Shown here: positions 28,783 to 38,031 of the stretch, one piece after another
Position numbering within the stretch: the stretch's first letter is position 1
How the letters are laid out: every line of letters begins with the position of its first letter
NCBI RefSeq assembly: GCF_003386795.1
Contig: NZ_QTUC01000001.1
Span: 1,674,001-1,738,000 of the forward strand
Source of the DNA: Thermasporomyces composti
GTDB lineage: Bacteria; Actinomycetota; Actinomycetes; Propionibacteriales; Actinopolymorphaceae
DNA: 64,000 nt
Direction: 5' to 3'
Made by a program: the position numbers and the translations under genes
Notes under the pieces: generated by a model
Databases searched by the model: none
What the model was told of the DNA's origin: nothing
The model's input: the letters and a program-made list of their open reading frames with translations, nothing else

Positions 28783-29880
28783 TCACGCCGCCACCGCCTT
28801 GGCGACCGCCGCCACGACCCGGTCGAGGTCGGTGCTGGACAAGCTCGGGTGCACCGGCAGGGAGATCACCTCGCGGCAGGCGCGCTCGGTCACGGGGAGA
28901 TCGAGCGATCCCGTGCGATCGGCGTAGGACGGCAGCCGATGGACGGGGATCGGGTAGTAGACGCCGGTGCTCACGCCCGCCTCAGCCAGCCGCGCCTGCA
29001 CCTCGTCACGGTCCGGCACGCGCACCGTGTACTGGTGGTACACGTGCTCGGCGTGCTCGGCGACCTTCGGCACCACCACGTCGGGCGCGGCGTTCGCCAG
29101 CTCGGTGTCGAGGTAGCGGGCATTGCGCTGACGCTGCTCCGTCCAGCCGGGGAGTTTCGTCAACTGCACCCTGCCGATCGCCGCCGCGATGTCGGTCATC
29201 CGGGTGTTGAAGCCCACGATCTCGTTGGCGTACCGACGCTCCATTCCCTGGTTGCGCAGCAGCCGCACCTTCCGAGCGACCGTCTCGTCCGCGCAGACGA
29301 CGATGCCGCCCTCACCGGTCGTCATGTTCTTGGTGGGATAGAAGCTGAACGCCGCGATGTCCCCGAAGGCACCGACAGGCCGACCGCGCCAGCGCGCAAG
29401 GTGCGCTTGACAGGCGTCCTCGAACAACGCGAGACCGTGCCGATCAGCGATCGCGCGGAGTGCGTCCATGTCCGCGGGGTGACCGTAGAGGTGAACCGGC
29501 ATGATGCCGACCGTACGGGAGGTCACCGCGGCGGCGACCGCTTCCGGGTCGACACAGAAGTAGTCCGGCTCGATGTCGACGAAGACCGGCGTCGCGCCGG
29601 TGAGCACCACCGCGTTCGCTGTCGCCGCGAAGGTGAACGACGGCACGATCACCTCGTCGCCCGGGCCCACCCCTGCCGCGAGCAAGCCCAGGTGCAGCGC
29701 GCTCGTCCCGGAGTTGACGGCCACACACGGCCGCCCCTCGACCAGGGCCGCGAACTCCTCCTCGAAAGCGGCGACCTCCGGCCCCTGCACGACCATGCCG
29801 CTACGCAGCACCCGGTCGACCGCCGCGCGTTCCTCATCCCCAATCAGCGGTCGCGCCACTGGGATGGCGCCTTCCGTCAT
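28783..29880 (-). CDS. DegT/DnrJ aminotransferase (WbpE/WlbC-like)
   Basis: 365 residues, PLP-dependent sugar aminotransferase. The PLP lysine is in SFYPTKNMTTGEGG, with the phosphate-binding SGTSALHLGL and FEDACQAH earlier. It would transaminate the 3-keto-uronate made by the WbpB-like enzyme to the 3-amino sugar. ATG 29880 overlaps the stop of the acyltransferase (TGATG), so the two are coupled. Operon member. Confidence 0.92.
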   Translation of the reverse strand: MTEGAIPVARPLIGDEERAAVDRVLRSGMVVQGPEVAAFEEEFAALVEGRPCVAVNSGTSALHLGLLAAGVGPGDEVIVPSFTFAATANAVVLTGATPVFVDIEPDYFCVDPEAVAAAVTSRTVGIMPVHLYGHPADMDALRAIADRHGLALFEDACQAHLARWRGRPVGAFGDIAAFSFYPTKNMTTGEGGIVVCADETVARKVRLLRNQGMERRYANEIVGFNTRMTDIAAAIGRVQLTKLPGWTEQRQRNARYLDTELANAAPDVVVPKVAEHAEHVYHQYTVRVPDRDEVQARLAEAGVSTGVYYPIPVHRLPSYADRTGSLDLPVTERACREVISLPVHPSLSSTDLDRVVAAVAKAVAA

Positions 29881-30578
29881 CACGGCTTCCTTTCGCTGTC
29901 GCAGGCCGGACGACCGTCGACGCGCACCTCGTCGTCCACCTCTCGCAGGACGCCGTCCACCTCGACGTACCGGGCGTCGGTCCGCGGGCAGCGCCACCAG
30001 CGCGGGGACCCTCCGTTGGCGCCGTCGGCGGAAGCGTCGGCGTCGGACGGCTCAGGGACCAGTCGAACACCGGCGCGGCCCACCCAGCCGATCTGCCGCG
30101 CGGGCACACCCGCCACGAGCGCGAAGTCGGGGACGTCCTTGGTCACCACCGCACCCGCGGCCACGAGTGCCCACCGCCCCACCGTCACCGGGGCCACGCA
30201 CACGGACCGGGCGCCGAGCGAGGCGCCCTCCCGAACCGTCACGCCGACGGGTTCCCAGTCACCGGCTCGCTTCAGCGCGCCCGACGGGTCGACCGCCCGG
30301 GGGTACTCGTCGTTGGTGAGCACCGCCGCGGGTCCGACGAAGACGCCGTCCTCCAGGACAGCCGGCTCGTAGACCAGGGCGTAGTTCTGGATCTTGACGT
30401 TGGCCCCGATCCGAACGCCCGCACCGATGTAGGCGCCCCGACCCACCACGCACCCGGGTCCGAGAACCGCGTTCTCGCGGATCTGGGCCAGGTGCCACAC
30501 CGACGAGCCGGCGCCCAGGACGGCACGCTCGTCGACGTCGGCGCTCGCCGCCACGAAGCCGGAGGAGAGGGCGGTCAT
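29880..30578 (-). CDS. Hexapeptide N-acyltransferase (WbpD/WlbB-like)
   Basis: 232 residues. A left-handed beta-helix (about 10-165: GAGSSVWHLAQIRENAVLG, VVGRGAYIGAGVRIGANVKI) like WbpD, which acetylates the 3-amino group of UDP-GlcNAc3NA. The trimer active site uses a loop with NDEYPRA. The last 60 residues (W-R-C-P segment, then acidic sequence) are unlike WbpD and could be a small extra domain. Coupled to the aminotransferase by TGATG. Confidence 0.88.
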   Translation of the reverse strand: MTALSSGFVAASADVDERAVLGAGSSVWHLAQIRENAVLGPGCVVGRGAYIGAGVRIGANVKIQNYALVYEPAVLEDGVFVGPAAVLTNDEYPRAVDPSGALKRAGDWEPVGVTVREGASLGARSVCVAPVTVGRWALVAAGAVVTKDVPDFALVAGVPARQIGWVGRAGVRLVPEPSDADASADGANGGSPRWWRCPRTDARYVEVDGVLREVDDEVRVDGRPACDSERKP

Positions 30579-30602
30579 GGGCGTTCAGGGTAACGAAGTC
30601 CG

Positions 30603-31832
30603 CTATGACCGGGTGGCAACGGTCATCACCTTGGTGAGGGCCGCGACGGTGTCCTTCATCGCGTCGTCGTCCAACGTGGGGTGCACGAGCAACATCAGCG
30701 ACGTCTCGCCCAGCTTGCGCGCGACGGGACGTCGCTCCGCCGGCCGGCCCACGACGTCGAACGCCTTCTCGAGGTAGATCTCGGCGCACGCGCCCTGGAA
30801 GCACGGCACGCCCTCCGCCTCGACCGCGGTCATGATCCGGTCCCGGTCCCAGCCCGGCGCCAGTCGCTCCGGCTCCACGAAGACGTAGTACTTGTAGTAG
30901 GCGTGGCCCACGTTCGGTGGCGGGACGACGACGCGCAGGCCTGGGACGTCGGCCAGCCCGTCGTCGAGGATGGCCGCGTTGTGGCGGCGCCGCCGCGTCC
31001 ACTCGGGTAGCTTGGCCAGCGCCCGACGGCCCAGCGCCGCCTGCACCTCCGTCATGCGAGCGTTGGTGCCGAACGACTCGTGGAGCCAACGGAACCCCGG
31101 CGGGTGCGCGCGGTGGTAGACCGCGTCGTAGCTCTTGCCGTGGTCCTTGTACTCCCAGACCGCGCGCCAGACCGCCTCGTCGTTCGTCGTCACCATGCCG
31201 CCCTCGCCGGCGGTGGTGAGGATCTTGTCCTGGCAGAAGGACCAGGCGGCGGCGTGTCCGAAGGTGCCCACCGACCGGCCGTCGAGCGTTGCCCCGTGTG
31301 CCTGGGCGCAGTCCTCCACCACGACGAGACCGTGCTCGTCCGCGAGCGCGAGCAGCTCAGGCATCGGCGCGGGCCAACCGCCGAGGTGGACCGGAACGAT
31401 CGCGCGAGTCCTCGGCGTGAGAACGGCCCGGACCGTGTCCGCGGTGAGCGTCTGTGTCACGGGATCGATATCCGCCACGACCGGCCGAGCACCCAGGGCG
31501 ACCGCCGCGCTCGCGGTCGCGACGAACGTGCGGGCGGGAACGACCACCTCGTCGCCGGGGCCGACCCCCACCGCCCGCAAGGCCAGCTCGAGCGCCACCG
31601 TGCCGTTGCTCACCGCGACGGCGTGCGCCGCGCCGATGGCCGCGGCGAACTCGCGCTCGAACGCCCGGCCCTCCTCACCGGTCCAGTAGTTGATCCGGCC
31701 AGACCGCAGCACCTCGACGGCGGCCGCGATCTCGTCGTCGGCGATGAACGGCCAGGGTGGGAAAGGCTCGGTGCGGACGGGCGGGCCACCGTCGACGGCC
31801 AGAGCCGACGCGGCAGGACCAGACGGGGACAT
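30603..31832 (-). CDS. DegT/DnrJ-family sugar aminotransferase, second copy
   Basis: 409 residues. PLP lysine in SFCQDKILTTAGEGG; earlier AVSNGTVALELALRAV and VEDCAQAHG. The N-terminus ALAVDGGPPVRTEPFPPW resembles the inosose/4-keto-sugar branch rather than WbpE, so it probably uses another keto-sugar, perhaps the 4-keto product of the 4,6-dehydratase in the same operon. Its partner acetyltransferase is not evident. 24 nt separate it from the acyltransferase. Confidence 0.9.
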   Translation of the reverse strand: MSPSGPAASALAVDGGPPVRTEPFPPWPFIADDEIAAAVEVLRSGRINYWTGEEGRAFEREFAAAIGAAHAVAVSNGTVALELALRAVGVGPGDEVVVPARTFVATASAAVALGARPVVADIDPVTQTLTADTVRAVLTPRTRAIVPVHLGGWPAPMPELLALADEHGLVVVEDCAQAHGATLDGRSVGTFGHAAAWSFCQDKILTTAGEGGMVTTNDEAVWRAVWEYKDHGKSYDAVYHRAHPPGFRWLHESFGTNARMTEVQAALGRRALAKLPEWTRRRRHNAAILDDGLADVPGLRVVVPPPNVGHAYYKYYVFVEPERLAPGWDRDRIMTAVEAEGVPCFQGACAEIYLEKAFDVVGRPAERRPVARKLGETSLMLLVHPTLDDDAMKDTVAALTKVMTVATRS

Positions 31833-31852
31833 CGGAGCGAACCTCCCTTACG

Positions 31853-34012
31853 TCATTCCCCCATGGACAGCAGCAGGTCGGACAGGATCGCGAACATGAC
31901 GGCGTCGTAGCGGGTCGTTGTCCCGCCGCTGAACGACCCGTCCGGCTTCTGCCGCTTCAGCGCGGTGGAAACGTACCGGGCGACGTCGAGCGACAGGTTG
32001 AGCCCGTAGACCGAGGCGTAGCCCTCCGTGGGGATCAGGTCGCCGCGCGCGTGGTTCGCCATCCAGCTGAAGCCTCGACCAGCCTGAGCGACCCAGTCCT
32101 CGCGGCCGCGCATCTCGCCGTACTCCAGGAGTCCGGACAGCGTGATGTTGACGTAGCCACCGGAGTGCGGGGAGGGCTTGAACCAGGCGTACGGGGTCAT
32201 GCCGTCGGGTCGTATCCGCTGCGCGAGGTTGGTGGCGATGGCGTCACCGTAGGTGAGCAGCCGCTCGTCACCGGTCTCGACGTACAACGCGGTGAGGAAC
32301 GACAGCGCCGCCCCGTCGATGTTGTAGACCTCGACGGAGGTGTTCCGGACCGCCGGCAGGACGTCGTGGGTTCGTACCCGAGGGTCGTCGCGTGGGAGGA
32401 CGGGCTCCAGGTTGCAGTACGGGATGCTGCCGCGGGTCTTCTCGGCGTCAAGCCACTGGAAGCCGTTCGGGCCAGCGAGCAAGTAGTCCTTGGCGCGCAA
32501 GGCCGCGGCCAGGTAGCGGGAGTCGCCGAAGACCTTGAAGCCTTCCAAGAGCGCGCTGGCAGCCGCGATCGTGACGACGGCGAGCGGCTCCCCTTCGGCG
32601 TGGGTGTAGCCGCGGCCGTGGTAGTGGGCGCGCTCGCTGAAGTGGCCCTGACGTGACCCGAACGCCCACGGCAGCCCGAAGCCGCCGTCCTTGCGCTGGT
32701 GGCGCACCAGCCAGTCCAGTCCGCGCCTGGCCATCGCGGCGTCGGCCGGATCGTCCGTGGCTCGGGCGCGCTTGAGGTAGCCCTGCACCAGGAACGCGAT
32801 CGCCTGAGGGTCTTCCCGGAGCTGGCCCGGCCAGTACGGATGAGCGACCGCCCATCCGCCGCTCTTCGTCATCCGCCCCCGCAGGTACGCGGCGACCCGC
32901 TCCACCGCCGCCTGGACCTCGTGGCGGTCGGGGAGCTGCGCCGTCGCGTCACCGTTGTCGTAGTTCCGCGCCGCCACGAAGACGACGAACGTCGCCTGGG
33001 CGACGGGATCCCGCAGGGTCGCCCGCGGGAAGCCGGTGCCGGGCGTGGGGGTGAAACGTCCCCTCACCTCGATCGTCGCCGGCTCACCCGGCTCGATCAG
33101 GATGGTCTCCGTCGAGGGGTCGAAGCGCGCCGAGCCTTGCAGCGAGTACGCCAGCATGCCGCCCCGCTCGCTCTCCATCCGGCGCGGACCGCTCACCCGC
33201 AGCCGCTGCCCGAAGGCGTCGATGGTCCCGATGTACACCCCGCCGGGCGTCGGGGTGGTGAGCTGGAACGACAAGGTGTCGGCGCGTCGTCCACGGTGCA
33301 CGCCGGTCCCGCCCCACACCTCCAGGATGGGACTGTGGCGGAGAGAGACGGAGTCGAGCCAGACGGTCCGCGCCGCGCCGGTCACCGAGATCTCCACCTC
33401 CACCCAGACGGTGCCGGCAGGCGCGTCGGCGTGGACCGAGACCGCCTCCCACGTGTCCTTTTCCGGTGTGCCCGTGCGGTTGCTCTGGGAGCCGAGCAGC
33501 CGGCGGCGCTGGTCGTAGAAGGCCAACCGCACCGACTCCCCACCGTCCGGGCCCGCGGTTGACGAGCGGCGCCAGAACGTCGCCGTGTAGGTGCGTTCGG
33601 GCAGCGCGGGGAGCCGGCCGCTGCGCAAGGTGAAGCGATCCTCGGGGGCGCGAGACGTCACCCGGAGCGCTCGCTTCCCGCTGTAGGGAACGTCGTCGCT
33701 GACGGTCGCCGACGGTTGTCCCTCACGGTCACAGCTCCATCGGGGTGGGCACGGACCGTCTCCGCCGAGCTCGAAGCCAGCGTTGACCGGCTGGGGCGGC
33801 AGCGGCGACGGAGTCACCTTGGGGAACGGCCGGTCGATCGGCGGCCGCGACGCGGTGGACGACAGTCCGCGCGCGCGAATGCTCTGCTGAACCCGCGAGG
33901 CGTCGGCGCACGCCGTGCTCAGACAGAGGGTGGCCGCGAGGACGGCAGCGACAGCCCCCCGTCTCCTTCGCCCCACGCGTTCGTCCTCCGTCTCCCCGCG
34001 CCGGTCAGCCAT
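31853..34012 (-). CDS. Exported lipoprotein-like protein with toroid-like domain
   Basis: 719 residues, function unrecognised. Positively charged N-terminus, hydrophobic stretch and lipobox-like LSTAC (Cys35). A beta-rich part (about 75-330: N-terminal carbohydrate-binding-like fold with FTLRSGRLPALPERTYTAT) is followed by a helical repeat region (about 365-710) with KDGGFGLPWAFG, EVYNIDGAALSFLTALYVE and SPHSGGYVNITLSG. This resembles the (alpha/alpha)-toroids of polysaccharide lyases, hydrolases or C5-epimerases. ATG 34012 overlaps the GT4 stop (TGATG). Confidence 0.75.
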   Translation of the reverse strand: MADRRGETEDERVGRRRRGAVAAVLAATLCLSTACADASRVQQSIRARGLSSTASRPPIDRPFPKVTPSPLPPQPVNAGFELGGDGPCPPRWSCDREGQPSATVSDDVPYSGKRALRVTSRAPEDRFTLRSGRLPALPERTYTATFWRRSSTAGPDGGESVRLAFYDQRRRLLGSQSNRTGTPEKDTWEAVSVHADAPAGTVWVEVEISVTGAARTVWLDSVSLRHSPILEVWGGTGVHRGRRADTLSFQLTTPTPGGVYIGTIDAFGQRLRVSGPRRMESERGGMLAYSLQGSARFDPSTETILIEPGEPATIEVRGRFTPTPGTGFPRATLRDPVAQATFVVFVAARNYDNGDATAQLPDRHEVQAAVERVAAYLRGRMTKSGGWAVAHPYWPGQLREDPQAIAFLVQGYLKRARATDDPADAAMARRGLDWLVRHQRKDGGFGLPWAFGSRQGHFSERAHYHGRGYTHAEGEPLAVVTIAAASALLEGFKVFGDSRYLAAALRAKDYLLAGPNGFQWLDAEKTRGSIPYCNLEPVLPRDDPRVRTHDVLPAVRNTSVEVYNIDGAALSFLTALYVETGDERLLTYGDAIATNLAQRIRPDGMTPYAWFKPSPHSGGYVNITLSGLLEYGEMRGREDWVAQAGRGFSWMANHARGDLIPTEGYASVYGLNLSLDVARYVSTALKRQKPDGSFSGGTTTRYDAVMFAILSDLLLSMGE

Positions 34013-35217
34013 CACCGCGTCGCGGCGTCGAGAACGTCCTCGAGCCGGGCCGCCATCACCGTCCGCGACGCGTTCCTCTCCACATAATCGCGGCCACGGC
34101 GTCCGATGGCCGCCCGTTCATCCACAGGCTGATCAGCGAGCTGCTCGACGCAGTCCGCGAGCACCCGAGCCGGGTCCGAGCCAGGTCGGGCGAACGCGCT
34201 GAGCCCGCAACCGGCTTCGAGCACGAGCCGTTCCATCGCCCCACCCGCGTTGGTGATGACGGGCAGACCGGCGGCCATGTAGTCGTAGAGCTTGTTGGGG
34301 CTCATCGCCTTCTGGAACAGCTCGACCGGCGCGACGATGTGCAAGCCGACGTCGCAGGCCACGAACAGGTCCGCCAGTCGCTCCTTGGGCCTGGGGTCGA
34401 GGAAGCGCACGTTCTTCAGACCCTCGTCACGGGCCCGCTGCTGGAGCCGCTTCTTCTCCAACCCGTCGCCGACCAACAGGAACGTGGCGTTCGGCACGAG
34501 CGCCGCGGCGTCCAGGACGACGTCGAGACCGTCCTTGGGGCCGTGGGCGCCGGCGAAGACCAGCACGGTGCCGTCGACGTCGAGCTCGCGACGCGCGGTG
34601 TCCCTGTCCACGGTCGGGACGAAGTCCTCGGGTTCCGCGCCGTTGGTGACGACGACGATCTTCTCCGGGGGGAGACCGAACGACGCAAAGTGGTCCTCCC
34701 ATCCCGTCGTCACGACGACGATCCGGGCGGCCTGGCGGTAGACGAAGCCCTCGACAGCCGTCAACACACGATGCAGGCGTGACCCCTCCCGGAGGAAGCC
34801 GAACTCCACCAACGACCGCGGCCACAGGTCGCGGATCTCCACGACGAGCGGTACTCGCCGCACCTTGGCGAGGAACCAACCGGCCAGCGGGGTGAGCAGG
34901 TGCGGGCTGGAGGCGTAGACGAGGTCGACGTGCCGCTGCCGGAGACCCACCCAGATGGCTCCGACGGTGTAGGACAGCCAGTTGAGGATGCGCTTGGGGC
35001 CGTTGCCCTCGTACGAGGTGACCGGCACCGTGACGAAGCCGGGGGCGCGGTGGTGGTACTTCCGACGGGTGTAGTTGTTGCGGTTGCCGGCCACGATCAG
35101 CGAGGTCCATCCCCGCAGGCGACCGAACAGCTCGACGTGACGGGTCCCTCCGCCCTCCGTCCGCGGCAGGGCGAACTGGTTGAGGACGAGCACGTGTCTG
35201 AGGCGAGACTGGCTCAC
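34012..35217 (-). CDS. Glycosyltransferase family 4
   Basis: 401 residues, GT-B fold. N-terminal Rossmann half with GGGTRHVELFGRL and the VDLVYASSPHLLTPLAGW motif, then the donor-binding half with VFAGAHGPKDGLDVVLDAA, FLLVGDGLEK and the E-x7-E region SPNKLYDYMAAGLPVI. It resembles WbuB-type enzymes that add amino sugars to a polyprenyl-linked oligosaccharide. GTG start overlaps the polymerase stop by 4 nt. Operon member. Confidence 0.9.
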   Translation of the reverse strand: MSQSRLRHVLVLNQFALPRTEGGGTRHVELFGRLRGWTSLIVAGNRNNYTRRKYHHRAPGFVTVPVTSYEGNGPKRILNWLSYTVGAIWVGLRQRHVDLVYASSPHLLTPLAGWFLAKVRRVPLVVEIRDLWPRSLVEFGFLREGSRLHRVLTAVEGFVYRQAARIVVVTTGWEDHFASFGLPPEKIVVVTNGAEPEDFVPTVDRDTARRELDVDGTVLVFAGAHGPKDGLDVVLDAAALVPNATFLLVGDGLEKKRLQQRARDEGLKNVRFLDPRPKERLADLFVACDVGLHIVAPVELFQKAMSPNKLYDYMAAGLPVITNAGGAMERLVLEAGCGLSAFARPGSDPARVLADCVEQLADQPVDERAAIGRRGRDYVERNASRTVMAARLEDVLDAATR

Positions 35218-36719
35218 GGATCCTGCTCGCTTCCTGTGTTGGGACGGCTTGCTGTGTGAGGACGCGCTGTGTCAGGACTGCTTACTGTGTCAGGACTGCT
35301 TACTGGGTCAGGACGGCTTGCTGGGTCGGGGCGACTGGTCTCAGGACGACCGGTCGCCTGATCGGACGACGCCACCGCGTCCTGCACGTCCGCGGTCGAA
35401 CGTCGCCGAACGAAAAGACGTCCCCACCGCCAGCCGTCCTCGCCCGACGAGGACTCCGTGGGCATGAAGGCGATGAGGACGATCGCCAGCAGCATGCCAT
35501 GGGTGAGGAAGACGGTCGGCAGCGCCGTGTTGGAGAGGCTGAACGCCGACTGTGCCAGGCCCGCGACGGCGAGGCCTCTCGTGACGCCTTGGGCGACGGT
35601 GTCGACGAAGAGCAACGCCACGGCGAGCACCGCGGTGTAGCCGAAGACACCGACCAGCCCGAAGTTGGCGTAGGCGTCAGCCCAGATGTTGGCGTTCGCG
35701 CTGAGGTTGGCGTCACCGAAGTAGACCTCGCCGATGAGGAACGGCGGCGGCAGGTGGTAGGAGTACTCCACCCACCGCTTGAAGAGGCCGTGCCCCATGT
35801 ACACGAACGGGTGGTCGGTGAAGAAGTCGAAGTAGTACTTCGTGTTGATGCCGGCCGTCAGGATCAACCTGCGCACCGCGATCGTGGTGAGCGACGTCGC
35901 GCCACGCAGGAAGTCGAGCATGGTGACGAGGACGATGCCCGTCGTCGCGAGCACGACGACGCGTTCGCCGACCCGCTTGACGTCCGTGGCCCGCACCAAG
36001 ACCACGACCGCGACGACCAGAGCGGAGGCGAACAGCATCTGCTTGAAGCCGGTGATGGACACCAGGAACAGCTCGGTAACCACACCGAGCACCACCCACA
36101 GCCAGCGGCGGGTGACCAGCCCGCGCCCGATGGCGATCGGCGCGATCGCGTTGCCGAGCCACGTGATGGCGTAGCGCGCGACCCGCGGCACGTACTCGAA
36201 CGAGTCCCGGTACGTGTCGCGGACCTCATAGATCTCCGACAGCGCCACGAACCGGAACTGCAGGCCGTAGTAGGAGATCACGGTGCCGACGAGCGCCAAC
36301 CACAGCAGGCTGAACGCCAGCCAGTACACCCTGGGCGACGGCCTGCGTCGATGCGGCGAGGGGAGCGGGACCGAGTAGATGAAGCCCAACAGCCAGAACG
36401 CGGCGGCGACGGCGCCCACCATGAGCCAGAGCTCGGCGGTGAGCTCGCTGGTGAACACGACGATGACGTGCACCGGCGCGACGACGAGCAGGAACAGCAT
36501 CCAGTAGATGACCGCCGAGGGCCGCTCCCAGGAGACGGGCAAGCGCCGAGCGCACACGACGTACGTCGGCACCAGCACGATGGCCACGAGGATGTTGGGT
36601 GGGACGTTCTCGAAGCCCATGTAGCCGAACGCCGGCGCGATGACCAGGGCGTGCGCGAGCCCGAGCGCGACGGCATAGCCGACCAGCCAGCCGACGCCTC
36701 TCCAACGCAGCCGGGTCAT
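35214..36719 (-). CDS. Wzy-like polysaccharide polymerase with repeat tail
   Basis: 501 residues, about ten to twelve membrane helices, matching oligosaccharide-repeat polymerases: long periplasmic loop and YYFDFFTDHPFVYMGHGL then FGDANLSANANIWADAYANFG. It would join repeat units carried on undecaprenyl phosphate outside the membrane. The last ~45 residues are a Ser/Arg/Pro/Asp repeat encoded by 18-bp tandem DNA (35233-35340). The start is ATG 36719; GTG 36737, one nt after the upstream stop, is also possible. Confidence 0.85.
   Translation of the reverse strand: MTRLRWRGVGWLVGYAVALGLAHALVIAPAFGYMGFENVPPNILVAIVLVPTYVVCARRLPVSWERPSAVIYWMLFLLVVAPVHVIVVFTSELTAELWLMVGAVAAAFWLLGFIYSVPLPSPHRRRPSPRVYWLAFSLLWLALVGTVISYYGLQFRFVALSEIYEVRDTYRDSFEYVPRVARYAITWLGNAIAPIAIGRGLVTRRWLWVVLGVVTELFLVSITGFKQMLFASALVVAVVVLVRATDVKRVGERVVVLATTGIVLVTMLDFLRGATSLTTIAVRRLILTAGINTKYYFDFFTDHPFVYMGHGLFKRWVEYSYHLPPPFLIGEVYFGDANLSANANIWADAYANFGLVGVFGYTAVLAVALLFVDTVAQGVTRGLAVAGLAQSAFSLSNTALPTVFLTHGMLLAIVLIAFMPTESSSGEDGWRWGRLFVRRRSTADVQDAVASSDQATGRPETSRPDPASRPDPVSSPDTVSSPDTARPHTASRPNTGSEQDP
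35233..35340. repeat. 18-bp tandem repeat in the polymerase 3' end
   Basis: Unit close to actgtgtcaggactgctt (plus strand). Copies start at 35233, 35251 (15 nt), 35266, 35284, 35302 and 35320 (degenerate). On the coding strand it gives a hexapeptide such as S-P-D-T-V-S and variants, so its length can change in frame. Confidence 0.9.
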
Positions 36720-36738
36720 CTGCGGCGGCGGGCTCACC

Positions 36739-38031
36739 CTACGCACGGCGGAGCACCCACCGAACGAGCAGGAGCACCCCAGCGTAGGAGAAGCCCAGAG
36801 CACCCGCGTAGGCGGCGACTCCCGCCACGTCCGATCCTCCCATCCACGCGACGATCAGTGGCGCGACGACCACGACCACCAGTCGCACAGCTTCCCAGAC
36901 CAGCGCCACACCTTGGCGACCGACGAGGTTGAAGACGTTCGAGACCGGGCTGGCGACGAACTGCAGGAGGAACGCCACCGCCAACACCTGCGCGTAGGTG
37001 CCGGCGCGTTCCCACTGCGCGCCGAAGACCCACGTGAACAGCCAGGGGCCGAACGCGGCGAGCACCACCACCGGCCCCGCGCCGAGCAGGGCGAGCCTGC
37101 GGACGGCGAGCCAGGTCAGCTGAGGGAGCCGCCCGGAGTTCTCTCGTCGCGCGGTCGCGCCGCGGCCCAGGAACACCTGCGCGACGGCCTGCCCTACGAC
37201 GGTGACCGGAAGCGCGAGCAGTCGAGTGGTGAACGCCAGCCATCCTGTGGGGTCGGGTCCGAACGCCAGCGCGAAGACGACGTACGGCGCGTACTGACCG
37301 ATGTTGTTGAGCAGCGCCGTCCAGGTGGTGACGAGCGGGAACCGCCGGAACCGCGCCAACGCCGCGCCCACGTCACGCACAGTGACCGGACGGCGTGGCT
37401 CGTCATCCTGCTCGATCAGTGGCCGGCGGGCGATGGACGCCAAGCCCGCCAGCCGGCCCAGGCTCATTCCGAGGAGGAGCCCGAGCGGCCGCATGCCCAG
37501 TGCGCCGAGACCGAGCTGGGTGAGTGTGGTGCCGATTCCTTGGGCGGCGTTGCGGCCGGCGAGGTCGCGGTAGCGCTCGGCGCGCACCAGCACCGCGCTG
37601 ATGAGTTGGAAGACCGCGATGGCCGCCACCGTCACCGGCACCAGCCACCACAGGTCCGCGAGCGTCGCCCAGGTCTCGCTGGTCGCCCACAGGTCCGCGG
37701 TCGCCGCACCCACGACCCAGATGAGGACGGCGACGACGACCGTGCCGAGAAGGCCCGCGCGCAGCACAGCGCGCGTCTCGTGGGCGTCCTTGGCCAGTGG
37801 GATCGCCAGCTCGAGCCGCAGGCTGGCGAGCACGGCGCAGGTCGCCACGACTCCGGTGAAGATCTGTAGGACGGCGAAGTCACCCGGGGCGTAGAGCCGG
37901 GACAGCAGGGGCGAGACGGCGACGAGCAACCCTTGCCCGACGACCGTGCCGAGCACGATCTCGACGACGCCGCGTCGCGCGCCGCCTGGTTTCGCCGCAC
38001 GCGCGACCCGTCGGATGCCCACCAGTGTCAT
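36739..38031 (-). CDS. Polysaccharide flippase (Wzx-like, oligosaccharide MATE type)
   Basis: 430 residues with about twelve membrane helices. Typical segments are SPLLSRLYAPGDFAVLQIF near the first loop, RAERYRDLAGRNAAQ in the middle and TTWTALLNNIGQYAPYVV. It should flip lipid-linked repeat units across the membrane for the polymerase encoded just downstream. ATG 38031 overlaps the GT4 stop by 4 nt (ATGA). Confidence 0.88.
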   Translation of the reverse strand: MTLVGIRRVARAAKPGGARRGVVEIVLGTVVGQGLLVAVSPLLSRLYAPGDFAVLQIFTGVVATCAVLASLRLELAIPLAKDAHETRAVLRAGLLGTVVVAVLIWVVGAATADLWATSETWATLADLWWLVPVTVAAIAVFQLISAVLVRAERYRDLAGRNAAQGIGTTLTQLGLGALGMRPLGLLLGMSLGRLAGLASIARRPLIEQDDEPRRPVTVRDVGAALARFRRFPLVTTWTALLNNIGQYAPYVVFALAFGPDPTGWLAFTTRLLALPVTVVGQAVAQVFLGRGATARRENSGRLPQLTWLAVRRLALLGAGPVVVLAAFGPWLFTWVFGAQWERAGTYAQVLAVAFLLQFVASPVSNVFNLVGRQGVALVWEAVRLVVVVVAPLIVAWMGGSDVAGVAAYAGALGFSYAGVLLLVRWVLRRA

